A program made the translations under genes and the position numbers. Of a DNA stretch of 64,000 nucleotides, positions 58,546-64,000 are shown one piece after another. Location of the stretch: positions 1-64,000 of the forward strand of contig NZ_SGUC01000017.1 in assembly GCF_005435165.1 (NCBI RefSeq). Reading direction: 5' to 3'. The first letter of the stretch is position 1. Each line of letters starts with the position of its first letter. The notes beneath the pieces were generated by a model that was not told where the DNA came from, searched no databases, and saw only the letters and a program-made list of their open reading frames with translations. This stretch comes from Halorubrum sp. GN11_10-6_MGM. Its GTDB lineage: Archaea; Halobacteriota; Halobacteria; Halobacteriales; Haloferacaceae.

Positions 58546-59385
58546 ATGCTCCCCCCTATCGCCCGTCGGTTCGTCGCCGGCGAGAGCGTTCCGACGGCCC
58601 TTGACCACGCCCGCGCCGCGAACGAGGACGGCGTCGCCGTCATCCTGAACCTGCTCGGCGAGCACTACGACGATCCCGCCGACGCGCGTGCCGACACGGA
58701 CGCGTACCTCCAGCTCCTCGACGACATCGCCGACAGCGGCCTCGACGCCTGCGTCTCGGTGAAGCCCTCGCAGATCGGGATGGACGTCTCGCCCGACCTG
58801 TTCGAGGAGCACTACCGCGAGATCGTCGCCCGCGCTCACGAGCTCGACGCGTTCGTCTGGTGCGACATGGAGGACGCCGACACCACCGACGCCACCCTCG
58901 ACGCGTTCGAGTCGATCGCCGCCGACTACCCGTGGAGCGTCGGCCAGTGTCTCCAGTCGAACCTCAGGCGGACGGCCGACGACCTCGACCGCCTCGTCGA
59001 CGTCCCGGGGAAGATCCGGCTCGTGAAAGGGGCGTACGACGAGCCGTCGTCGATCGCGTACACCGACAAGGCGCGCGTCGACGAGGCGTACCGCGACGAC
59101 CTGCGCTTCCTCTTCGAGCGGCGCGACCGCGGGATCGCCGTCGGGAGCCACGACCCGGCGATGATCTCGCTCGCGGACCGGCTCGCGCGCGAACGCGGTG
59201 CGACGTACGAGGTCCAGATGCTGATGGGCGTCCGCGAGGACGCCCAGCGCGACCTCGCCGCGCAGGGGATCGACGTGTATCAGTACGCGCCGTACGGCGA
59301 CAAGTGGATCTCGTACTTCTACCGTCGCGTCCGCGAGCGCAAGGAGAACCTGACGTTCGCGGTGCGGGCGGTGTTCGGTCGGTAG
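58546..59385 (+). CDS. proline dehydrogenase (PRODH-domain flavoenzyme)
   Basis: A 279-residue FAD enzyme oxidising proline to pyrroline-5-carboxylate. The TIM-barrel PRODH domain shows [56 protein letters not shown] and the terminal [18 protein letters not shown]. It lacks a fused P5C dehydrogenase. The ATG at 58546 gives the standard length and follows an AAAGGTAAAG stretch about 30 bases upstream. It stands alone; the enzyme feeds electrons to the respiratory chain. Confidence 0.92.
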   Translation: MLPPIARRFVAGESVPTALDHARAANEDGVAVILNLLGEHYDDPADARADTDAYLQLLDDIADSGLDACVSVKPSQIGMDVSPDLFEEHYREIVARAHELDAFVWCDMEDADTTDATLDAFESIAADYPWSVGQCLQSNLRRTADDLDRLVDVPGKIRLVKGAYDEPSSIAYTDKARVDEAYRDDLRFLFERRDRGIAVGSHDPAMISLADRLARERGATYEVQMLMGVREDAQRDLAAQGIDVYQYAPYGDKWISYFYRRVRERKENLTFAVRAVFGR

Positions 59386-59472
59386 TCGAGCGCAGCCAGC
59401 CGGGCCGGCCGCCCCGCCATCCGATCGCGTAGAAGCCCTCTTAAGGGTCGCCGACGCATACCAACGCGATAG

Positions 59473-60180
59473 ATGTCCACGTGGAAACGCGACTTCGCCA
59501 GCGGGCTCATCGTGCTGGCGCCGCTCCTTGTCCTCCTGTTAGTCCTCCGCTGGATCTACCAGTACATCGCCTCGATCCCGCTGATAGAGGACCTCCAACC
59601 GGCGGTCATTCCCGGGCCGCTGGAGCCCCTCTCCCGGGTCGTCATCGCGTTCGCGGTGTTCGCGACCGTCGTGCTCGCGGTGGGGTACTTCATGCGGACC
59701 ACCCTCGGTCGGCTGGCGGAGTCTGCGGTGGACGACACGATCAACCGGATCCCGGCGCTCCGGGTGGTGTACAACGCCTCGAAGCTCGCGATCGAGACGG
59801 CGATCTCCGGCACCGACGAGCTACAGAGCCCGGTGTACATCGAGACGTGGCCCGGGATCCGGATGACCGCCTTCCGGACCGGGAAGAAGACCCGCGACGG
59901 TAAGATCGTCCTGTTCATGCCGACCGCGCCGAACATCACCACCGGCTTCGTCATCGAGGTCGAACCCGAGCGCATCGAGGAGACCGGCGAGACCGTCGAA
60001 GAGGGGATGACGCGCGTCCTCTCCGCAGGGTTCGCGGAGTCTGCCCATCAGGTCCCCGTCCACGAGGAGGAGCCCGGCGACGCCGACGGGACTCCCGGCG
60101 GATTCGGGCGCGTGCGGACGGACGGAACCCCCGGGAATAACGGGGGGACACCGGGCGACGAGAGCGGTTCGAGCGAGTAG
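59473..60180 (+). CDS. DUF502 family membrane protein
   Basis: A 235-residue protein with two N-terminal helices (GLIVLAPLLVLLLVLRWIYQ and VVIAFAVFATVVLAVGYFMR), then a cytoplasmic domain with RIPALRVVYNASKLAIETAI and KIVLFMPTAPNITTGFVIEV, the DUF502 pattern. The C-terminus is a Gly/Pro-rich low-complexity tail (GNNGGTPGDES). The 3' end runs into a 16-base tandem repeat that includes the stop codon. Function unknown; plant relatives include COV proteins. No operon partner is seen. Confidence 0.87.
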   Translation: MSTWKRDFASGLIVLAPLLVLLLVLRWIYQYIASIPLIEDLQPAVIPGPLEPLSRVVIAFAVFATVVLAVGYFMRTTLGRLAESAVDDTINRIPALRVVYNASKLAIETAISGTDELQSPVYIETWPGIRMTAFRTGKKTRDGKIVLFMPTAPNITTGFVIEVEPERIEETGETVEEGMTRVLSAGFAESAHQVPVHEEEPGDADGTPGGFGRVRTDGTPGNNGGTPGDESGSSE

Positions 60181-60217
60181 CGGTTCGGGTGCGTAGCGGT
60201 TCGGGTGCGTAGCGGCT
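60177..60217. repeat. 16-base tandem repeat at the DUF502 stop
   Basis: GTAGCGGTTCGGGTGC occurs twice in tandem (60177-60192, 60193-60208) with a third partial copy. The first copy contains the TAG stop of the DUF502 gene, so slippage here would change the C-terminus or the stop. Confidence 0.75.
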
Positions 60218-60254
60218 CCGAAAAACTGGTCGGGAGAACGGCGGCCGAGGCGAA

Positions 60255-61184
60255 CTACAGGTACGTGAACCACTCGTCGTGGTCGTCCGTGCGGCGCTCG
60301 ACGAGGTCGAAGAAGGCCTGTTGGAGCTCCTCGGTGACCGGCCCGCGGGTGCCGGCGCCGATCTCCGTGTCGTCGACCGAGCGGATCGGCGTGACCTCGG
60401 CGGCGGAGCCGGTGAAGAACAGCTCGTCGGCGGTGTACAGCTGTCCGCGGGAGATGACCGCCTCGTCGTGGACCTCGTAGCCCCGCTCTTTGGCCAGCGC
60501 GATCAGGGTGTCCCGGGTGATCCCTTCGAGGATGGACTGCGCCGGACCGGTGGTGTATATCTCGCCGTCGTTGACCATGAAGACGTTCTCGCCCGGCCCC
60601 TCCGCGACGTTCCCCTCCTTGTTCAAGACGATCGCCTCGACGTAGCCGTTGCGGCGCGCCTCCTCGCCCGCGAGCATCGAGTTGACGTAGAGCCCGGTGG
60701 TCTTCACGTTCGTCGGCACCTGCGAGGAGGCGTGTTTCCGCCACGAGGAGACCATCACGTCGACGCCCCCTTCGAGGGCCTCCTCGCCGAGGTACGCGCC
60801 CCACGGCCACGCGGCGAGCACGAGGTCGGTCGGGCAGTCCTTCGGCGAGACGCCGAGCGAGTCGTAGCCGTAGTAGGCGATCGGTCGGATGTACGCGGAG
60901 TCGAGGTCCTGCCGGTCGAGCAGTTCGAGGGTGGCCTCGGTGATCTCCTCGCGGGAGTGTTCGATATCCATGTCGTACATCTTCGCGGAGTCGAACAGCC
61001 GGTCGAGGTGTTCCTCCCACCGGAACACCGCCGGTCCCCGCTCGGTGTCGTAACAGCGGACGCCCTCGAACACGCCGCTCCCGTAGTGGAGCGCGTGGGT
61101 CAGAACGTGGGTGGTCGCGTCCTCCCAGTCGAGGAACTCCCCGTTCTTCCAGATCGTGTCGACGTCCATCTCGTCGAATCCCAT
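60255..61184 (-). CDS. ilvE: branched-chain amino acid aminotransferase
   Basis: A 309-residue fold-type IV PLP enzyme that transaminates leucine, isoleucine and valine. Lys161 in TNVKTTGLYVNSML is the PLP lysine; the GSGVFEGVRCYD and EGPGENVFMVNDG regions, GITRDTLIALAKE and TGSAAEVTPIRSVDD match IlvE. The first ATG (61184) gives MGFDEMDVD; a second ATG five codons on is possible. It stands alone and is divergent from the next gene. Confidence 0.95.
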   Translation of the reverse strand: MGFDEMDVDTIWKNGEFLDWEDATTHVLTHALHYGSGVFEGVRCYDTERGPAVFRWEEHLDRLFDSAKMYDMDIEHSREEITEATLELLDRQDLDSAYIRPIAYYGYDSLGVSPKDCPTDLVLAAWPWGAYLGEEALEGGVDVMVSSWRKHASSQVPTNVKTTGLYVNSMLAGEEARRNGYVEAIVLNKEGNVAEGPGENVFMVNDGEIYTTGPAQSILEGITRDTLIALAKERGYEVHDEAVISRGQLYTADELFFTGSAAEVTPIRSVDDTEIGAGTRGPVTEELQQAFFDLVERRTDDHDEWFTYL

Positions 61185-61296
61185 ACTCGGTCGTTGCGGT
61201 CGGCGGGCTTAAAACTGTGACAAGCGGCCGGGGGCTGCCGGAACGCTCGCCGCGGACCCCCCGAAGGCCTATGACGCGCCGGGGTTCAGATCCGAC

Positions 61297-61815
61297 ATGG
61301 CCGATCCGCCGTCACCGACCCTCGGCGCTCTCCGCCCGCGACGCGCGCACGACCTCCCGTTCCTCGTCGCCGCGTACGTCCTCGGCTGCGGCGGCGTCCT
61401 CGCGCTCGACCCGTGGCCGTGGGTCGTGAAGGCGCTGTTCTTCGCCGCGCTGCCGCTGCTCGCGTACGCCGCGGCCGCGGGCTTCGTCGCGCTCGCCCCC
61501 GACCGCGTTCCGACGCCCTCGCGGTCGCGGGCAGTCAAGACCGCCGCGCTCGCCGGGGTCACCGCGATAGGCTTCACCGTCTGGCTCACCGACGCGCTGT
61601 CGATCGCCGTCGTCGGGCTCCCGGCGGCCGCCGTGCTCGCGTGGCCCATGGCGGCCGCCGTGTACCTCGGTGTCATGGTCGCTTGGTCGGGGTCGTCGCC
61701 GCTGATCGCCATCGCCCTGTTCGCGCTCGGGGCGGCGGGGACGGCGGTCTGGCAGTACTGGCTCGTCGGGTGGTCCAGTCGGCGGATCGCGGCGATACGA
61801 GCGAGCCGACGGTAG
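61297..61815 (+). CDS. multi-helix membrane protein of unknown function
   Basis: A 172-residue protein with five or six hydrophobic helices, for example LPFLVAAYVLGCGGVLALD and LSIAVVGLPAAAVLAWPMAA, and an Arg-rich C-terminus (SRRIAAIRASRR). No transport or enzyme motif is recognised. It is convergent with ribB with a 38-base gap. It may be an orphan haloarchaeal membrane protein. Confidence 0.7.
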   Translation: MADPPSPTLGALRPRRAHDLPFLVAAYVLGCGGVLALDPWPWVVKALFFAALPLLAYAAAAGFVALAPDRVPTPSRSRAVKTAALAGVTAIGFTVWLTDALSIAVVGLPAAAVLAWPMAAAVYLGVMVAWSGSSPLIAIALFALGAAGTAVWQYWLVGWSSRRIAAIRASRR

Positions 61816-61853
61816 GAGAACGGCGGGCCGGAGCGCGGGCGCCGGCGAACCGA

Positions 61854-62585
61854 TTACTTCAGCGCCTCGACGAGGGTCGCCCCCTCGACGTAGGGGATGT
61901 CGCGGCGGGCCGCGTAGGCGGCGGCGTCGGCGGGCGCCAAGGCGTCGCCGGTCTCGTCGTCGAGCATCTCGCAGACCACGGCGGCGGGTGCGGTGCCCAC
62001 GGCCTCGGCCATCGCGAGGCCGAGTTCCGTGTGGCCGGTCCGCCCCGCGAGACCGTCGTGGTCGCCGCGCAGCACGTGGACGTGACCGGGTGCGCGGAAC
62101 TCCGCGGCGAAGTCGTCGGGGCCGTAGGCGGTCGGGTCGTCCCGGACGCGGCCGGCCGCGTTCGCCACCTCGACGATGGTCTTCGCGCGGTCCGCGTCCG
62201 TGATCCCGGTGAACGTCTCGCGGTGGTTCACGGGTAACGAGAACGAGGACCGGTCGTCGTAGTCGGGGTCGTCGTCGACCGCGGGGTGGTCGATGGCGTC
62301 GGCGAGGAACGGCAGGTCGAACGCGTCGCCGACCGCGTCGCTCACGGCCACGCAGATCAGCCCGCCGGCGTCGTTGCGCATGTGCGCGACCGCGGCCTCG
62401 TCGACGGCGCCCGCCGGGTAGACGATGTCCGTCTCTCCCTCGCGGTCCGCGAAGTCGTGGACGCAGACGGGGTCGCCGGCGCGGAAGGCGTCGAGCGCGC
62501 GCTCGACGGGGTCGGTGGTCTCGGCGTCGACCGACTCTCTCGCCCCCGGGGTCGCCTCCGCGTCGGCGTCGACGTCGGCGCGCAT
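61854..62585 (-). CDS. ribB: 3,4-dihydroxy-2-butanone 4-phosphate synthase
   Basis: A 243-residue riboflavin pathway enzyme converting ribulose 5-phosphate into dihydroxybutanone phosphate. The acidic metal site is in DFADREGETDIVYPA; RNDAGGLICVAV, the substrate loop FSLPVNHRETFTGITDADRA and the GRTGHTELGLAMAEA segment are conserved. The ATG overlaps the kinase stop by one base (TGATG), so the two are translated together. The N-terminus has an acidic extension of about 22 residues. Confidence 0.95.
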   Translation of the reverse strand: MRADVDADAEATPGARESVDAETTDPVERALDAFRAGDPVCVHDFADREGETDIVYPAGAVDEAAVAHMRNDAGGLICVAVSDAVGDAFDLPFLADAIDHPAVDDDPDYDDRSSFSLPVNHRETFTGITDADRAKTIVEVANAAGRVRDDPTAYGPDDFAAEFRAPGHVHVLRGDHDGLAGRTGHTELGLAMAEAVGTAPAAVVCEMLDDETGDALAPADAAAYAARRDIPYVEGATLVEALK

Positions 62586-63343
62586 CAGGCGGCCTCCGTC
62601 TCGACCGCGGTCGCCTCCGGCTCGTCGGCGCGACTCGTCGGCTCGACGCGAACCTCTACCGCGTCGCCGTCCGCGAGGTCGAGCGCGTCGCGCAGACGGT
62701 CCGGCGCGATCAGTTCGAGCTGGTCGTCGTCGTGGTGCGTGCGGTCGGGGACGATGGCGTGGACCTCCTCGTAGCGCTCGTCGCCCGCGACGAGGGTGAC
62801 CCCGTAGCAGGTGGCCGCCCCGTAGGTGCGGTCCTCGCCCTCCCACGCGTCGATGGGCACGGCGTCGATGCCGGCCATCTCGCCGCGCCGGCGGACGCTC
62901 TCCTCGGTGAGGTCGACGTTGAGCGTGCCCGGGAACGGGTCGTAGCCGAGTCGCTCGCGGAACTGATCGGCGTACCCCGGGAGCGTGATGTAGTGGCGTC
63001 CCTCGCCCATTCCGCCGGTGACCGACCCGCGGAGCGACAGCTCGACGTCCGACTCGAACAGCCGGCGGTAGTCGGCGTACTCCGCGCGGAGCGCGGCCTC
63101 GCCCGCGTCGGTCACCCGGACCCACTGCCCGTCGCTGACCACGTCGCGCTCGATGTAGCCCGCGGATTCGAGCGTCTGGAGCCGCCGCGAGGCGGTCTGC
63201 GTGGAGGCGTCGAGTCGGTCGCCGAGCGCCGCGCACGACACCTTCGTCTCGGAGAGGCCGCCGACCAGCCCGACGTGTTTGAGGGCCGCGAGCGCGGCCG
63301 GGTCCACGTCGGTGTCCGCGTCGGTCGCCGTCGCGTCTGACAT
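62585..63343 (-). CDS. rbkR: CTP-dependent riboflavin kinase with N-terminal winged helix (RbkR type)
   Basis: A 252-residue bifunctional protein. The N-terminal winged helix (about residues 18-90) has [20 protein letters not shown] and a recognition helix [13 protein letters not shown], followed by the archaeal riboflavin kinase domain with [19 protein letters not shown] and [11 protein letters not shown]. It makes FMN from riboflavin and CTP and represses riboflavin genes in some archaea. It is upstream of ribB in the same unit, with a probable promoter at about 63365-63375. Its operator cannot be assigned from the sequence alone. Confidence 0.93.
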   Translation of the reverse strand: MSDATATDADTDVDPAALAALKHVGLVGGLSETKVSCAALGDRLDASTQTASRRLQTLESAGYIERDVVSDGQWVRVTDAGEAALRAEYADYRRLFESDVELSLRGSVTGGMGEGRHYITLPGYADQFRERLGYDPFPGTLNVDLTEESVRRRGEMAGIDAVPIDAWEGEDRTYGAATCYGVTLVAGDERYEEVHAIVPDRTHHDDDQLELIAPDRLRDALDLADGDAVEVRVEPTSRADEPEATAVETEAA

Positions 63344-63452
63344 ATCTCACGGTCGGTCGTCCGCGGGCAAAAGAGTAACGAATGTGGAATGCGTCTCAGA
63401 AACGTTAATCGACGAGGCCGACCGGAGACCGCCTGACGAATACGTTCCCTCG

Positions 63453-63469
63453 CGGGGTACCTAACCCCG
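63453..63469. repeat. short inverted repeat upstream of rbkR
   Basis: CGGGGT-ACCTA-ACCCCG is a 6-base perfect stem with a 5-base loop. It lies 110 bases upstream of the rbkR start, in the 255-base gap before the tRNA gene. It may be a terminator or a regulatory site; nothing else is visible in this gap. Confidence 0.4.
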
Positions 63470-63566
63470 TCGGTGCCGGCCGCGTTCGCGGGTGTCGGCC
63501 GGCTCGATCGAACCCGTTCGGTCCCGAAGTGGGAACCGCTCGCGTGCCGGTCACCGAAAGGTAAGG

Positions 63567-63574
63567 TACAAATA
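63567..63574 (+). promoter_or_regulatory. TATA box of the tRNA-Ala gene
   Basis: TACAAATA is centred about 28 bases upstream of the first tRNA base at 63599, the normal archaeal TATA spacing. Confidence 0.6.
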
Positions 63575-63598
63575 CGAACGGCGATTGGTTCGTCGTGA

Positions 63599-63670
63599 GG
63601 GCTCGTAGATCAGTGGCAGATCGCTTCCTTCGCAAGGAAGAGGCCCGGGGTTCAAATCCCCGCGAGTCCA
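63599..63670 (+). tRNA. tRNA-Ala (anticodon CGC)
   Basis: A complete 72-base cloverleaf: the acceptor stem GGGCTCG pairs with CGAGTCC (one G-U), the D-arm uses GATC/GATC, the anticodon stem CTTCC/GGAAG carries the loop TTCGCAA with anticodon CGC for the Ala codon GCG, and the T-stem CGGGG/CCCCG holds the loop TTCAAAT. A discriminator A follows and CCA is not encoded. There is no intron. The 3' end is repeated 80 bases downstream at 63738-63750. Confidence 0.95.
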
Positions 63671-63750
63671 CTCCTGCGCTCACTTCGTTCGCTTAGTCGT
63701 TCCCTCGCGTGGTCCCGTTCGCTGCCGCTCACGGGACCCCCGCGAGTCCA
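63658..63750. repeat. direct repeat of the tRNA 3' end flanking an 80-base segment
   Basis: CCCCGCGAGTCCA occurs at 63658-63670, the tRNA-Ala 3' end, and again at 63738-63750. The segment between them contains CGCTCACTTCGTTCGCT and a perfect 8-base hairpin, GGTCCCGT (63711-63718) with ACGGGACC (63731-63738). The second copy is followed by TGTTTTTG, a T-run that could be the original tRNA terminator. This is the footprint expected for a tRNA attachment site, or a miniature insertion. Confidence 0.6.
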
Positions 63751-63786
63751 TGTTTTTGTACCGCGAGCAACGTCGCGAGCGGCGTC

Positions 63787-64000
63787 TCAGTACTCGCGGA
63801 CTTCAACGTCCGGGATCCGATTGAAATCCGCTGGATTGCCGGTGATAACCGGTTCGTCGTGACGGATCGCAGTCGCGGCAATCTTGATGTCGCCCTGTCC
63901 GATGCGACCTCCCTCGCGACGGAGTTGTCCGTCGATACGTCCGGCGTGTTTCGCAACGTCCTCGGTGAGACCGACGATGGGACGCGACTCCAACACGGAC
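63787..64000 (-). CDS. PIN-domain protein, VapC-like toxin (N-terminus beyond the window)
   Basis: The last 71 residues of a VapC-type PIN ribonuclease: a helical segment (VGLTEDVAKHAGRIDGQLRR) leads to GDIKIAATAIRHDEPVITGN, which holds the conserved Asp and the Thr-Gly-Asn strand of the PIN active site, and the end PADFNRIPDVEVREY. The stop lies at 63787-63789 and the frame is open to the right edge, so the start and the VapB antitoxin are outside. Location just after the tRNA-Ala repeat suggests it lies on a mobile island. It would cleave RNA with magnesium or manganese. Confidence 0.82.
   Translation of the reverse strand, partial: SVLESRPIVGLTEDVAKHAGRIDGQLRREGGRIGQGDIKIAATAIRHDEPVITGNPADFNRIPDVEVREY

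Noticed and set aside
63729-63956. 75-codon minus-strand frame beside the PIN gene
   Set aside because: It overlaps the PIN-domain gene in another frame and has no family character.
1-64000. CRISPR array
   Set aside because: No regularly spaced direct repeats with unique spacers were seen; the tandem repeats found are only two to three units and have no spacers.

Overview
The window reads as chromosome of a haloarchaeon, most like Halorubrum or a related member of the Haloferacales. The evidence is a very high G+C content, acidic Asp/Glu-rich proteins, TATA-like boxes 25-30 bases before start codons with little or no leader, and archaeal marker genes: aRF1, PAN, family B DNA polymerase, Mre11-Rad50, a CetZ-like tubulin, GGGP synthase and CDP-archaeol synthase. 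Genus assignment is inference from overall similarity; there is no rRNA here.

Layout. 1-1.25 kb: A+T-rich, foreign-looking end of an OLD-like AAA/TOPRIM nuclease gene. 1.4-6.3 kb: probable iron-responsive block (glycosyltransferase, GMC oxidoreductase with its subunit-3 partner, two-domain ferric-type ABC permease) carrying two near-perfect TTTAGG-N4-CCTAAA palindromes of the DtxR/IdeR kind. 6.4-14.6 kb: sulfur uptake, trafficking and oxidation island (TauE/SafE exporter, PiT-type permease, two YeeE halves, rhodanese-metallo-beta-lactamase, two TusA, DsrE2-like protein, DUF1641 protein, sulfide:quinone-type flavoprotein). 14.7-18.6 kb: methyltransferase, M20 peptidase, DUF302, sugar epimerase, zinc ribbon. 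18.6-19.2 kb: non-coding block rich in inverted and direct repeats. 19.2-30.1 kb: argS, aRF1, a frameshifted DtxR-family regulator, ferritin-like protein, sufCBD, polB. 30.2-40.8 kb: small haloarchaeal genes, a probable IS200/IS605 end, rad50-mre11, a winged-helix regulator, PAN, a 43-aa membrane microprotein, a DHH phosphoesterase. 40.8-50.8 kb: type IV pilus/secretion cluster in three promoter units. 50.9-63.4 kb: CetZ-like protein, GGGP synthase, riboflavin synthase, M24 peptidase, UvrD-type helicase, zinc-finger microproteins, CDP-archaeol synthase, proline dehydrogenase, IlvE, and ribB with the riboflavin kinase/regulator. 63.6-64 kb: tRNA-Ala(CGC) with a duplicated 3' end, then a PIN-domain gene running off the right edge.

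How the parts may work together. In the sulfur island, a flavoprotein would oxidise sulfide to persulfide, TusA and DsrE2 would carry the sulfane sulfur, the rhodanese-lactamase fusion would oxidise it to sulfite, and TauE/SafE would export sulfite, while the YeeE pair and PiT protein import a reduced or oxidised sulfur anion. The iron block and the suf operon are tied to iron supply; the regulator beside suf is broken in this sequence by one extra base. Both window edges look like accessory DNA.
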